This document shows, piece after piece, positions 26,465-36,443 of a DNA stretch of 64,000 nucleotides. Source of the DNA: Mycolicibacterium sp. BiH015 (lineage in GTDB: Bacteria > Actinomycetota > Actinomycetes > Mycobacteriales > Mycobacteriaceae); NCBI RefSeq assembly GCF_027706845.1, contig NZ_JAQGCZ010000011.1, positions 62,001 to 126,000 of the forward strand, given 5' to 3'. Position 1 is the first letter of the stretch. The number at the start of each line of letters is the position of its first letter. The position numbers and the translations under genes are program-made. The notes under the pieces were generated by a model. It saw only the letters and a program-made list of their open reading frames with translations. It searched no databases and was not told where the DNA came from.

Positions 26465-28041
26465 CGCACCGGGCCTTCCGCCATCCGGGGTGCCGGATCG
26501 GTCTGCTGGATCGTCGTCAAGGTGTGGGTGACGGCGGGGTTGATGACATCGAGCGCAGGCTTGGGGTAAACGCCGAGGACGAGCAGCAGTGCCAGCAACG
26601 GCGCCACGACCGCGAGTTCCCGCGGAACGAGGTCGCGGATCTTGTGCTCACCCTCGGCCAGCGCGGCAGGCACCGGACCCGTCATCATCCGCTGGTACAT
26701 CCACAGGATGTAGATCGCGGACAGCACCAGCGCGCTGGCGGCCAGCACCGCGAACACCGGGTATCTGGTGAAAGTTCCGATCAGCACCAGGAATTCGCTG
26801 ATGAACGGCGCCAACCCCGGAAGTGACAGCGTTGCCAGGCCCGCGACAAGGAACGTGCCGGCAAGGACGGGAGCCACCTTCTGCACACCGCCGAAGGACG
26901 AGATGAGCCGGGACCCGCGCTGCGACACCAGGAATCCGGCAATCAGGAACAGCGCCGCGGTCGAGATGCCGTGGTTGACCATGTAGAGCGTGGAGCCGGA
27001 CTGGCCCTGTGTGGTCATCACGAAGATGCCGAGGATGATGAAGCCGAAGTGCGAAATGGACGTGTAGGCGATCAACCGCATCACATCGGTCTGGCCGATC
27101 GCCACGACCGCGCCGTACACGATCCCGATGACAGCCAGTGTGATGATTGTCGGGCTGAACCACGCGGCCGAGTCCGGGAACAGCGGCAGGCAGTACCGGA
27201 TCATGCCGAATGTGCCGACCTTGTCCATGATCGCCATCATCAGAACCGCGCTCGCGGGAGTCGCTTCCACCGCGGAGTCGGGCAGCCAGCGATGGAACGG
27301 CCAGAGCGGCGCCTTGACGGCGAATGCGAACATGAAGCCGCCGAACAGCAGGTGCATCACCGCCGGGTTGACGACGAACTCGCCGCCGGCGACGGCGGCG
27401 ACGATCGCGCGGAAGTCGAACGTGCCGGCCTCGAACGCATCGCTGTTGGCCGTCGCCACATACAGGCCGACCACCGCGGCGAGCATGATAAGACCGCCGA
27501 ACAGGTTGTACAGCAGGAACTTCACCGCTGCCTTGCTGCGATTGGCGCCGCCGAAGCCGCCGATGAGGAAGTACATCGGGATGAGCATCGCTTCGAAGAA
27601 CACATAGAACAGCAGAATGTCGAGCGACACCAGCGAGATCAGGACCATGCCTTCGACGGCAAGTGTCAGGGCGAAATAGATGTGCACCGACTTGCCGCCC
27701 CAGCTGAGTTCGTCGCGGGCGTCGTTCCAGCCGGCGACGATGAGCAGCGGTAGGAGTACCGCGGTCAGCACGATCAGCGCCAGCGCTATGCCATCGACCC
27801 CGAGAATGTAACCCGTGCCGAAAGACGGTATCCACCGGTAATTCTCGACGAACTGGTACTGCTCACCGGCCGGGTCGAATCCTGTGGCGATGACGATGGT
27901 GACGGCGAGCACGGCCAGCGACACCGTCAGGGCCACCCATTTGGCGAGGTTGCGGGCCGTGGCGGGCAGCAACATCACGACGGCGGCGCCCAGCATCGGA
28001 ACGACACACAGGACGGTCAGCACGGGAAACGACGTCACCAC
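26461..28041 (-). CDS. nuoM: NADH-quinone oxidoreductase subunit M
   Basis: The 526-residue antiporter-like subunit of complex I has the conserved features FYVFFEAMLIPMYFLIG, APLWPFHRWLPDSAVEAP-like (here EATPAS) and VAIGQTDVMRLIAYTSISH. Two consecutive GTG codons (28041 and 28038) can start it; the one at 28038 gives the usual GTGA overlap with the nuoL stop. Confidence 0.96.
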   Translation of the reverse strand: MVTSFPVLTVLCVVPMLGAAVVMLLPATARNLAKWVALTVSLAVLAVTIVIATGFDPAGEQYQFVENYRWIPSFGTGYILGVDGIALALIVLTAVLLPLLIVAGWNDARDELSWGGKSVHIYFALTLAVEGMVLISLVSLDILLFYVFFEAMLIPMYFLIGGFGGANRSKAAVKFLLYNLFGGLIMLAAVVGLYVATANSDAFEAGTFDFRAIVAAVAGGEFVVNPAVMHLLFGGFMFAFAVKAPLWPFHRWLPDSAVEATPASAVLMMAIMDKVGTFGMIRYCLPLFPDSAAWFSPTIITLAVIGIVYGAVVAIGQTDVMRLIAYTSISHFGFIILGIFVMTTQGQSGSTLYMVNHGISTAALFLIAGFLVSQRGSRLISSFGGVQKVAPVLAGTFLVAGLATLSLPGLAPFISEFLVLIGTFTRYPVFAVLAASALVLSAIYILWMYQRMMTGPVPAALAEGEHKIRDLVPRELAVVAPLLALLLVLGVYPKPALDVINPAVTHTLTTIQQTDPAPRMAEGPVR

Positions 28042-29915
28042 AGGTTCACCGCCAGGATCATCGCGACGACGGCGACAGTGCCCGCCAGCATGGACAGCGC
28101 ATAGGAGCGCGCGAAGCCGGTCTGTAACTGCCGCAACCTCTCCGAGATTCGGGAAACTCCTGCAGCCAGGCCGCCGGCCACGCCGTCCACCGCTTCGTCG
28201 TCGATCTCCACCAGCCCTCGGGTGAAGCGCAGACCGGGACGCATCAGCATCCGCTCGTTGAGCGTGTCGCCGTAGAGGTCCTGGCGCGCCGCGACCGTCA
28301 GCACTGACCCCTCAGGCACCTCCTCGGGGACAGCGCGGGTCCCATACATTCGGTGGGCGACGGCGATGCCGACGGCGACGACGGCCAGCACGATGGCTGT
28401 GACGGCCCAGACGGGCAGCACGTGGTGGATCTCGTGGGCGCCGACCACCGGCTCGAGCCAGTGTTGCAGCGTGCCGCCGATCGCCAGCGCGCCGCCTGCG
28501 GTCACCGAACCGACCGCCAGCAGGATCATCGGCCACGTCATCACCGCGGGCGCCTCGTGCGGATGCGCGTGGTCCGCCCAGCGCTTCTCACCGAAGAACG
28601 TCATCAGCATCACCCGCGTCATGTAGAACGCGGTGATGCCGGCGCCGAGAATCGTTGCGGTTCCGAGGATGACACCTTTCACGCCGCCGGCGCCGAGGGC
28701 GACCTCGATGATGCCGTCCTTGGAGAAAAACCCGGCCAGGGGCGGGATCCCGATGATCGCCAGATAGCCCAGGCCGAACGTGACGAACGTGACTGGCAGG
28801 GCTTTGCGCAGCCCGCCGTAGCGGCGCATGTTGACCTCGTCGTCCATCGCATGCATCACCGAACCGGCGCCGAGGAACAGGCCGGCTTTGAAGAAGCCGT
28901 GAGTCAGCAGGTGCATGATCGCGAACGCATAGCCGGCGGGCCCCAGGCCCGCGGCCAGCACCATGTACCCGATCTGACTCATCGTCGAGGCGGCGAGTGC
29001 TTTCTTGATGTCGTCCTTGGCGCAGCCGATCACCGCGCCGAAGAGCAGCGTGACCGCGCCGACGACCACCACAGCGGTCTGGGCGTGCGGTGCGAGGTCG
29101 AAGACCGGACCCGACCGCACGATCAGATACACCCCGGCGGTGACCATCGTGGCCGCATGGATGAGCGCCGACACCGGCGTCGGGCCTTCCATCGCATCAC
29201 CGAGCCACGACTGCAACGGCACCTGCGCGGACTTACCGCAGGCGGCCAGCAGCAACATCAACCCGATCGCCGTCAACGTCCCCTCACCGAGTTGCGGTGC
29301 GGCCGCGAAGACTTCGCTGAACGACACGGCGCCGATCGCGGCGAACATCACCATCAGCGCGACGGCCAAGCCGATGTCACCGACCCGGTTGACCACGAAC
29401 GCCTTCTTGGCGGCGGTGGCCGCCGAGGGCTTGTGCGACCAGAACCCGATCAACAGATAGGACGCCAGACCCACACCCTCCCACCCTAGGTACAACCCGA
29501 GGTAGTTGTCGGCGAGCACCAGCACCAGCATCGCCGCCAGGAACAGGTTCAGATAGGCGAAAAACCTCCTGCGCCCGGCATCGTCTTTCATGTACCCGAT
29601 CGAGTAGATGTGGATCAGCGACCCCACCCCGGTGATCAGAAGCACGAAACACATCGACAGCTGATCGAGCTGCAGGCCGAAGTCCACCCGCAGATCCCCG
29701 ACCGGCACCCAACTGAACAGCCTCTCGTGGACGACCCGCTCCTCGGCGTCGCGCCCGAGCATGCCGACGAACAGCACCGCGGCGCACCCGAACGACGCCA
29801 ACGACGCCGCAGTGCCGAGCAGATGGCCCCACCTGTCGGTCCGACTGCCACACAGCAGAAGAACGGCTGCCCCCACCAGCGGGAGCGCGATGAGCAGCCA
29901 CACGGGAAGCGTCAT
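28035..29915 (-). CDS. nuoL: NADH-quinone oxidoreductase subunit L
   Basis: The 626-residue protein is the largest antiporter-like subunit of complex I, with the conserved GWEGVGLASYLLIGFW, GKSAQVPLQSWLGDAMEGPT and STMSQIGYMVLAAG segments. The C-terminal long amphipathic helix and final membrane helix are present (GVSRISERLRQLQTGFARSY). It begins three bases after the nuoK stop. Confidence 0.97.
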   Translation of the reverse strand: MTLPVWLLIALPLVGAAVLLLCGSRTDRWGHLLGTAASLASFGCAAVLFVGMLGRDAEERVVHERLFSWVPVGDLRVDFGLQLDQLSMCFVLLITGVGSLIHIYSIGYMKDDAGRRRFFAYLNLFLAAMLVLVLADNYLGLYLGWEGVGLASYLLIGFWSHKPSAATAAKKAFVVNRVGDIGLAVALMVMFAAIGAVSFSEVFAAAPQLGEGTLTAIGLMLLLAACGKSAQVPLQSWLGDAMEGPTPVSALIHAATMVTAGVYLIVRSGPVFDLAPHAQTAVVVVGAVTLLFGAVIGCAKDDIKKALAASTMSQIGYMVLAAGLGPAGYAFAIMHLLTHGFFKAGLFLGAGSVMHAMDDEVNMRRYGGLRKALPVTFVTFGLGYLAIIGIPPLAGFFSKDGIIEVALGAGGVKGVILGTATILGAGITAFYMTRVMLMTFFGEKRWADHAHPHEAPAVMTWPMILLAVGSVTAGGALAIGGTLQHWLEPVVGAHEIHHVLPVWAVTAIVLAVVAVGIAVAHRMYGTRAVPEEVPEGSVLTVAARQDLYGDTLNERMLMRPGLRFTRGLVEIDDEAVDGVAGGLAAGVSRISERLRQLQTGFARSYALSMLAGTVAVVAMILAVNLW

Positions 29916-29918
29916 CAG

Positions 29919-30218
29919 TCAGTTCTTCAGCAGACTGGCCGCGTCCACGCTGGCCGACCGGCGAGTGCGGAAGATGGTCATGATGATGGCCAGCCCGATC
30001 ACGACCTCGCACGCGGCGACCACCATCGTGAAGAAGGCGACCACCTGGCCGTCGAGGTGACCGTGGATTCGGGAGAATGCGACGAACGCCAGATTCCCGG
30101 CGTTGAGCATCAGTTCGACGCACATGAACATGACGATGGCGTTGCGGCGCAACAGCACACCGGCGGCGCCGATCGTGAACAGCAGCGCCGACAGATAGAG
30201 GTAGTTGTCCGGGTTCAC
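29919..30218 (-). CDS. nuoK: NADH-quinone oxidoreductase subunit K
   Basis: The 99-residue protein has three membrane helices and the conserved Glu residues within CVELMLNAGNLAF and AACEVVIGLAI, which form part of the proton path. The GTG start overlaps the nuoJ stop as GTGA. Confidence 0.97.
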   Translation of the reverse strand: MNPDNYLYLSALLFTIGAAGVLLRRNAIVMFMCVELMLNAGNLAFVAFSRIHGHLDGQVVAFFTMVVAACEVVIGLAIIMTIFRTRRSASVDAASLLKN

Positions 30219-30919
30219 GGGCGCTCCTCCTCGGGCACAGGGCGTACTTGCAGGATCGCGCTCACCGAGAGTTCCGAGCCGGAGCCGTCCGGGAGTCGGG
30301 CGGGGACGTCGACCGCGTTGTGTCGCGCGTAGACACCGGGATTGGGGAGTGTGGTCGGGTGTCCGCCGGGGGCGAAGCGCTCGATGGCGAGCTCGCGCTG
30401 AGTCTTCCGGCGCTCGAAGCGCTCTCGGTGCGCGAGCACCATGGCGCCGAGCGCGGCCGTGATCAGAAGTGCCCCGGTCAGCTCGAACGCCCAGAGATAC
30501 TGCGTGAAGATGAGCGCGGCCAGCCCCTCGACGTTGCCCGCCTGGTTTGCCTGTTCGAGTCCGACGAAGCCCGCCACCGACACGTTGCCGATCCCGGCGA
30601 TGAGCAGGATGCCGAAGCCGATTCCGACCGCGATCGCCGCGATCCGTTGCCCGCGAATCGTTTCCACGAGGGATTCCGAGGAGTCGACGCCGATGAGCAT
30701 CAGCACGAACAGAAAAAGCATCATCACCGCACCCGTATACACGACGATCTGCACCACTCCGAGGAACGGCGCGTCCTGGGCGATGTAGAGCACGGCGAGC
30801 GCAATCATGGTGGTGGCCAGCGAGATCGCCGAATACACCGCCTTCGGCGCGGCGACGACACCGAGTGCGCCGACCACCGACACCAGGGCCAGCACCCAGA
30901 ACAAGATCGTCTCCGTCAC
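30215..30919 (-). CDS. nuoJ: NADH-quinone oxidoreductase subunit J
   Basis: The 234-residue protein has five membrane helices (first half) with the conserved VVQIVVYTGAVMMLFLFVLM segment of the family. Residues about 165-234 form a hydrophilic tail, longer than in E. coli but usual for actinobacteria. The GTG start overlaps the nuoI stop as GTGA. Confidence 0.96.
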   Translation of the reverse strand: MTETILFWVLALVSVVGALGVVAAPKAVYSAISLATTMIALAVLYIAQDAPFLGVVQIVVYTGAVMMLFLFVLMLIGVDSSESLVETIRGQRIAAIAVGIGFGILLIAGIGNVSVAGFVGLEQANQAGNVEGLAALIFTQYLWAFELTGALLITAALGAMVLAHRERFERRKTQRELAIERFAPGGHPTTLPNPGVYARHNAVDVPARLPDGSGSELSVSAILQVRPVPEEERP

Positions 30920-31515
30920 TTGACGCCCCCGGGCCCTGCAGGCGCGTCCGCTTCTGCTGTTTTGCTCCTCGCGTCCGCTTCTGCTGTTTTGCTCCTCGCG
31001 TCCGCTATGGCGCCGAGGACGTTGCCCCGGTAGTAGTCCTCATCGGTGGTGCCGGGCTGCATCGCGTGCGGGGGAGCCTCCATACCCGGCTGGAGTGGGG
31101 CCAGCAGCTTATCCTTGCCGTAGATCAGGTCGGCGCGATTGTCGTCGGCCATCTCGTAGTCGTTGGTCATCGTCAACGCACGGGTCGGGCACGCCTCGAT
31201 ACACAGACCGCACCCGATGCAGCGCAGATAGTTGATCTGGTACACCCGCCCGTAGCGCTCACCGGGCGAGAACCGTTCGGCCTCGGTGTTGTCCGCGCCC
31301 TCGACGAAGATCGCGTCCGCCGGGCAGGCCCACGCGCACAGCTCACATCCGATGCACTTCTCCAGGCCGTCGGCGTATCTGTTGAGCTGGTGGCGGCCGT
31401 GGTAGCGCTTGGCGACGGGCCCCGGTTTCTCGGGATACTCTTCGGTCACCGGCTTCTTGAACATCGAGCCGAACGTGACGCCGAAACCGGCGACGGCATC
31501 GAGGAACTTAGGCAT
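30916..31515 (-). CDS. nuoI: NADH-quinone oxidoreductase subunit I, with repeat-encoded C-terminus
   Basis: The 199-residue protein holds two [4Fe-4S] motifs, CIGCELCAWACP and CIGCGLCIEACP, which carry clusters N6a and N6b. After the conserved domain (ending near YRGNVLGAI), the tail is built from a 9-residue unit (ARSKTAEAD) repeated just over twice. That unit is encoded by a 27 bp tandem repeat. The tail is hydrophilic and would lie at the surface of the peripheral arm. The start overlaps the end of nuoH by eight bases. Confidence 0.96.
   Translation of the reverse strand: MPKFLDAVAGFGVTFGSMFKKPVTEEYPEKPGPVAKRYHGRHQLNRYADGLEKCIGCELCAWACPADAIFVEGADNTEAERFSPGERYGRVYQINYLRCIGCGLCIEACPTRALTMTNDYEMADDNRADLIYGKDKLLAPLQPGMEAPPHAMQPGTTDEDYYRGNVLGAIADARSKTAEADARSKTAEADAPAGPGGVK
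30944..31006. repeat. 27 bp tandem repeat inside the 3' end of nuoI
   Basis: Two identical 27-base copies (30944-30970, 30971-30997) are followed by nine bases of a third. On the coding strand the unit reads GAGGAGCAAAACAGCAGAAG plus CGGACGC. It keeps the frame because 27 is divisible by three. Confidence 0.95.
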
Positions 31516-32740
31516 CAGCGTGCTCCTTCACCGGTAGCGGCGGCACCGGGAAGGCGCCGTCGTCCGCAGACGGGATGGGGGGGACGGGTGCCGTCCGAGT
31601 GTTCTTGGTACGCAACCGTCTCCATCCGATCACGGCGGCAAGGACGATGACGACGATCGCAAGCCCGATCAGCGCGGTGGCCCACGCCTGGTAGCCCTGG
31701 TTCTGCAGGGTGTGCGTGGTGGCGACGATGGCGATCCAGCCCAGCGATACCGGAATGAGAATCTTCCAGCCCAGCGCCATGAACTGGTCGTAACGCATCC
31801 GGGGCAGCGTGGCGCGCAACCACATGAAGAAGAACAGGAAGAGCCAGACCTTGGCGGTGAACCACAGCAACGGCCACCACCCGGAGTTCGCGCCGTCCCA
31901 GATGCTGATCGGCCACGGGGCGTGCCAGCCGCCCAGGAACAGCGTGGTGGCCAGTGCCGACACGGTCGTCATGTTCACGTACTCGGCGAGCATGAACATC
32001 GCGAACTTCAGCGACGAGTACTCGGTATGGAAGCCGCCGACGAGTTCACCTTCGGCTTCGGGCAGATCAAAGGGCGCCCGGTTGGTTTCGCCGACCATCG
32101 AGGTCAGGTAGACCAGGAACGACGGCAGCAGCAGGAAGACATACCAAGTGTTCTCCTGCGCGGCGACGATCCCCGAGGTCGACATCGTGCCCGAGTAGAT
32201 GAACACCGCCGCGAAGGACAGCGCCATCGCGATTTCGTACGACACCACCTGCGCCGACGATCGCAGGCCACCCAGCAGCGGATAGGCCGAGCCGGAAGCC
32301 CAGCCGGCAAGCACGATGCCGTACACGCCGATCGAGGTGACCGCCAGGATGTAGAGCACTGCGACAGGAAGGTCGGTCAGTTGCAGCGCAGTGCGGTGTC
32401 CGAAGATCGACACCTGGCCGCCCAACGGGATCACCGCGAACGCCATGAACGCGGGGATCACCGAAATCACCGGCGCGGCGAGATAGATCCACTTGTCGAC
32501 GCCCGCGGGGATCAGGCCTTCCTTGAGCGCCAGCTTGACTCCGTCGGCCAGCGACTGCAGCAGCCCGCGTGGGCCGACTCGGTTCGGGCCGAAGCGCAAC
32601 TGCATGCGGCCCAGGATCTTTCGTTCGATGAGGATCGCCGCCAGCACGGTGAGCACCAGGAACCCGAAGATGCCGACGGACTTGGCGAGAATCAGCCACC
32701 ACGGGTCATGGCCGAACAGCGTCGGATCGGGATATGTCAT
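31508..32740 (-). CDS. nuoH: NADH-quinone oxidoreductase subunit H
   Basis: The 410-residue membrane subunit connects the quinone site to the pumping arm. Conserved parts include GRMQLRFGPNRVGPRGLLQ, the acidic loop NRAPFDLPEAEGELVGGFHT and the LFFFMWLRATLPRMRYDQ helix. A C-terminal hydrophilic Pro-rich tail (about 375-410) is typical of mycobacteria. The frame continues upstream to 33112, but that is antisense-like extension inside nuoG; the ATG at 32740 overlaps the nuoG stop as ATGA. Confidence 0.96.
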   Translation of the reverse strand: MTYPDPTLFGHDPWWLILAKSVGIFGFLVLTVLAAILIERKILGRMQLRFGPNRVGPRGLLQSLADGVKLALKEGLIPAGVDKWIYLAAPVISVIPAFMAFAVIPLGGQVSIFGHRTALQLTDLPVAVLYILAVTSIGVYGIVLAGWASGSAYPLLGGLRSSAQVVSYEIAMALSFAAVFIYSGTMSTSGIVAAQENTWYVFLLLPSFLVYLTSMVGETNRAPFDLPEAEGELVGGFHTEYSSLKFAMFMLAEYVNMTTVSALATTLFLGGWHAPWPISIWDGANSGWWPLLWFTAKVWLFLFFFMWLRATLPRMRYDQFMALGWKILIPVSLGWIAIVATTHTLQNQGYQAWATALIGLAIVVIVLAAVIGWRRLRTKNTRTAPVPPIPSADDGAFPVPPLPVKEHADA

Positions 32741-35121
32741 TCGCCTGCCCGTCCGATCGACACCACGGCCCCCGACGACACCCCGAGCGTCTGGTGGACA
32801 TGGCTGCACGGGGAGTTCAGCGGCAGCCACACGACTCGGTCGTCCATCTCCGTCACCTCCAGCGGCAGTGTGATCGCACCGCGTTCGGTGCGGACCGTGA
32901 CCAGTTCGCCGTCCTCCACGCCGATCTCGGCCGCCGTGGACGCCGACAGGCGCGCGGCGGGCGTCCGCGCGGTGCCTGCCAGGTGAGCTTCCCCGTCCTG
33001 GAGCCGCCCCTTGTCGAGCAGCATGCGCCACCCGGTGAGCACGGCCTGACCGGAGGCAGCCACCGCCGGCGAGGTCTCCACCGTCGGAAGGTCGGCCCTC
33101 GCCCCCGACCACACTCCGAGATGGGCCCGCTCGGCGGCAGCGGCCGCTGCGGTCGGAATGCCCAGATCCACACCGATCTCGTCGGCCAGGAAGTTCAGCA
33201 CACGAAGGTCGGTGACGGCATTGGTCTGCAGGGCCGGCTCGAACGGACGAATTCGGCCCTCCCAGTTGAGAAACGACCCCGCCTTCTCGACCACGGGGGC
33301 CACCGGGAACACGACATCGGCGCGCTCTGTGACCGCGCTGTGCCGCAGCTCCAGGCTCACCACGAAGGGGGCGTTGTCAATCGCGGCCAATGCAACGGCG
33401 GGATCCGGAAGGTCGGCGAGCTCCACACCGCCGATCAGCAGACCGCCCAGCTCGCCGCTGAGGGCAGCGTCCAGAATCCCTGCGGTGTCCCGTCCCGGCG
33501 CCCCCGGCAGTTCGTCGACATGCCATGCGGCAGCCGTCTGTTCGCGTGCCACGGCATCGCCGGCGGGACGTCCACCCGGCAGCAGGTTCGGTAGCGCGCC
33601 GGCCTCGAGCGCGCCTCGATCGCCTGCACGGCGAGGTATCCACGCGATCCGCGCTCCGGTCGCGTCGGCCAGACGAACCGCCGCCGACAGCGCCCCGGGG
33701 GACGTGGCCAGTCGCTCGCCGACGAGGATCAGCGCTCCCGGCATGCCGAGAAGTTCATTGCCCGCCAGGCCGTCGAGCGCAGCCCCTTCCGCTCCCGGCG
33801 CCGACCTGATGAGCGTGCCGGAAAGCTTGCCGAGACTGCGAGTGGTGAACGGCGCCACCGACAACACCCGGACCCCGTGCTTGCGGACCGCTTTGCGCAG
33901 CCGCAGGAAGACGATCGGCGACTCCTCCTCGGGTTCCAGGGCGACCAGCAGGACCGCCGGCGCCTTCTCGACGTCGGAGTAGGTGACCGTCATCGGCTTT
34001 CCTGCGATGTGCGCAGCGAGGAAGGCGGCCTCTTCGGCACTGTGCGGCCGCGAACGGAAATCGATGTCATTGGTTTTCAACACGATTCGGGCAAATTTCG
34101 CGTATGCGTAGGCTTCTTCGGTGGTCGAGCGACCGCCGACGAGCACGCCGGTACGGCCCTCGGTCGCCACCAAACCGGTGCTCGCGACGGCAAGGGCCTC
34201 CGACCACGAGGCGGGTCGCAGCTCGCCGTCGTCGCGCACCAGCGGCGTCGTGATCCTGTCACCGACCGTCGCATAGGTGAACGCCCACCGCCCCTTGTCG
34301 CAGTTCCACTCTTCGTTGACCTCGGGATCGTCACCGGCGAGGCGGCGCAACACCTTTCCGCGCCGGTGATCGGTCCGCTGCGCGCATCCGGATGCGCAGT
34401 GCTCGCAGACGCTGGGGCTGGACACCAGGTCAAAGGGCCGCGCACGGAAGCGGTAGGCGGTGCCGGTGAGGGCTCCGACCGGGCAGATCTGCACGGTGTT
34501 GCCGGAAAAGTAGGACTGGAACGGCTCACCGGGTGCGATACCGACCTGTTGGCGCGCCCCGCGCTCCAGCAGATCGATGAAACGGTCGCCTGCGATCTGG
34601 TCGGAGAAACGCGTGCACCGGGCGCACAGGACGCAGCGTTCGCGGTCGAGCAGCACCTGTGAGGATATGTTGATCGGCTTGGGAAAGGTGCGTTTGACGT
34701 CCTCGAAGCGAGTTTCGGTGCGCCCATTCGACATTGCCTGGTTCTGCAGAGGACACTCGCCGCCCTTGTCGCACACCGGGCAGTCCAGCGGATGGTTGAT
34801 TAGCAGCAGCTCCATCACGCCGTGCTGGGCCTTGTCGGCCGCCTCGGAGGTGTACTGGGTTCGCACGACCATGTCCGGTGCCACCGTCGTGGTACACGAC
34901 GCCAGCGGCTTGCGCTGACCTTCGACCTCGACCAGACACTGCCTGCACGCCCCGACCGGGTCGAGCAGCGGATGGTCGCAGAAGCGTGGAATCTGTACGC
35001 CCATCAGCTCGGCTGCGCGAATCACCAACGTGCCCTTGGGCACCGTGATCTGGTGGTCGTCGATCGTGAGCGTCACCATTTCGACCGGTGGCGCGTCACG
35101 GCTGCTCTCGGCAAGGGTCAT
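32737..35121 (-). CDS. nuoG: NADH-quinone oxidoreductase subunit G
   Basis: The 794-residue protein is the large iron-sulfur subunit. The N-terminus has the [2Fe-2S] Cys set (CDHPLLDPVGACRQCLVEV and CTTTV), then the His-Cys3 cluster (HPLDCPVCDKGGECPLQ) and two [4Fe-4S] motifs (CVLCARC, CEHCASGC). The C-terminal part is molybdopterin-oxidoreductase-like and has no cofactor in complex I. The start overlaps the nuoF stop... as ATGA at 35118-35121. Confidence 0.96.
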   Translation of the reverse strand: MTLAESSRDAPPVEMVTLTIDDHQITVPKGTLVIRAAELMGVQIPRFCDHPLLDPVGACRQCLVEVEGQRKPLASCTTTVAPDMVVRTQYTSEAADKAQHGVMELLLINHPLDCPVCDKGGECPLQNQAMSNGRTETRFEDVKRTFPKPINISSQVLLDRERCVLCARCTRFSDQIAGDRFIDLLERGARQQVGIAPGEPFQSYFSGNTVQICPVGALTGTAYRFRARPFDLVSSPSVCEHCASGCAQRTDHRRGKVLRRLAGDDPEVNEEWNCDKGRWAFTYATVGDRITTPLVRDDGELRPASWSEALAVASTGLVATEGRTGVLVGGRSTTEEAYAYAKFARIVLKTNDIDFRSRPHSAEEAAFLAAHIAGKPMTVTYSDVEKAPAVLLVALEPEEESPIVFLRLRKAVRKHGVRVLSVAPFTTRSLGKLSGTLIRSAPGAEGAALDGLAGNELLGMPGALILVGERLATSPGALSAAVRLADATGARIAWIPRRAGDRGALEAGALPNLLPGGRPAGDAVAREQTAAAWHVDELPGAPGRDTAGILDAALSGELGGLLIGGVELADLPDPAVALAAIDNAPFVVSLELRHSAVTERADVVFPVAPVVEKAGSFLNWEGRIRPFEPALQTNAVTDLRVLNFLADEIGVDLGIPTAAAAAAERAHLGVWSGARADLPTVETSPAVAASGQAVLTGWRMLLDKGRLQDGEAHLAGTARTPAARLSASTAAEIGVEDGELVTVRTERGAITLPLEVTEMDDRVVWLPLNSPCSHVHQTLGVSSGAVVSIGRAGE

Positions 35122-36443
35122 GCACCCACCCCTTCCGGTGCGGCCAGCATCGATGCGTACGGGTCGAACGGGCAGCCGGGAGAGACGGGGTCGAGGTGGG
35201 CCTCGTACTCGCTGCGGAAGTACTTGATCGATGAGACGATCGGGCTCGCCGCACCGTCTCCCAAAGCGCAGAAAGACTTCCCGAAGATGTTGTCGGCGAT
35301 GTCGAGCAACTTGTCGATGTCGGCTTCGGTGCCTGCCCCGGTCTCAAGACGTTCGTAGATCTGGGCCAACCAGTACGTGCCCTCGCGGCACGGCGTGCAC
35401 TTGCCGCACGACTCGTGGGCGTAGAACTCCGTCCAACGGCGCACCGCACGGACGACGCAGGTCGTCTCGTCGAAGATCTGCAACGCCTTGGTGCCCAACA
35501 TCGAGCCGGCCTTGGCCATCCCCTCGTAGTCCAGTGGTACGTCGAGGTGTTCGGCGGTCAACAGCGGTGTGGAGGATCCGCCGGGAGTCCAGAACTTCAA
35601 TTCATGACCTTCGCGCACTCCGCCCGCGTAGTCGAGCAGTTCGCGCAGCGTGATGCCCAGCGGTGCTTCGTACTGACCGGGTGTTGTGACGTGCCCCGAC
35701 AGCGAGTACAGGGTGAAGCCGGGGGATTTCTCCGAGCCCATCGACCGGAACCAGTCGACACCGTTGAGCAGGATCGGCGGCACGCTGGCGATCGATTCGA
35801 CATTGTTGACCACCGTCGGGCAGGCATACAGGCCCGCGACGGCGGGGAAGGGCGGACGCAGCCGGGGCTGACCGCGCCTGCCTTCCAGCGAGTCCAGCAG
35901 TGCGGTCTCCTCACCGCAGATGTAGGCGCCCGCGCCGGCGTGCACGATCAGGTCGAGGTCGAACCCGGAGCCGTGGATGTCGGATCCGAGATGTCCTGCC
36001 CGGTACGCCTCGGCGACTGCGGCCTGCAACCGGCGCAACACCGGGACGACCTCGCCACGCAGGTAGATGAACGCGTGGTGCGCCCGGATGGCGTAGGCCG
36101 CGATGATTGCCCCTTCGACAAGGAAGTGCGGCGTCGTCATCATCAGCGGAATGTCTTTACAGGTACCGGGTTCCGACTCGTCGGCGTTGATCACCAGGTA
36201 GTGCGGTTTGGCCGCCGCGCCCTCGTCTCCCTGGGGGATGAACGACCACTTGGTGCCGGTCGGAAAACCCGCCCCGCCACGACCGCGCAGCCCCGAGTCC
36301 TTGACGGTGGCGATGACGTCGTCAGGAGCCATCGCGAGTGCCCGCTCCAGGGCCTGGTATCCGCCGTGGCGCCGATAGGTGTCCAGCGACCACGGCTGCG
36401 GATCGTCCCAGAACTTGCTCAGCACGGGGGTCAGTGGCGTCAT
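35118..36443 (-). CDS. nuoF: NADH-quinone oxidoreductase subunit F
   Basis: The 441-residue protein binds NADH and FMN at GLRGRGGAGFPTGTKW and the GAGAYICGEETALLDSLEG loop. It holds cluster N3 through CGKCTPCREG and a later Cys. This is the electron entry point of complex I. Its ATG overlaps the nuoE stop. Confidence 0.97.
   Translation of the reverse strand: MTPLTPVLSKFWDDPQPWSLDTYRRHGGYQALERALAMAPDDVIATVKDSGLRGRGGAGFPTGTKWSFIPQGDEGAAAKPHYLVINADESEPGTCKDIPLMMTTPHFLVEGAIIAAYAIRAHHAFIYLRGEVVPVLRRLQAAVAEAYRAGHLGSDIHGSGFDLDLIVHAGAGAYICGEETALLDSLEGRRGQPRLRPPFPAVAGLYACPTVVNNVESIASVPPILLNGVDWFRSMGSEKSPGFTLYSLSGHVTTPGQYEAPLGITLRELLDYAGGVREGHELKFWTPGGSSTPLLTAEHLDVPLDYEGMAKAGSMLGTKALQIFDETTCVVRAVRRWTEFYAHESCGKCTPCREGTYWLAQIYERLETGAGTEADIDKLLDIADNIFGKSFCALGDGAASPIVSSIKYFRSEYEAHLDPVSPGCPFDPYASMLAAPEGVGA

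Noticed and set aside
26971..27753. Long plus-strand frame opposite nuoM, and similar frames opposite nuoL at 28353-29489
   Set aside because: The translations are very rich in His, Arg, Glu and Asp, as expected from reading the reverse of membrane-protein codons. No family features are seen.
32741..33112. Upstream extension of the nuoH frame
   Set aside because: It overlaps nuoG in the same direction, is Arg/Gly-rich and lacks NuoH features; the ATG at 32740 gives the usual ATGA overlap.
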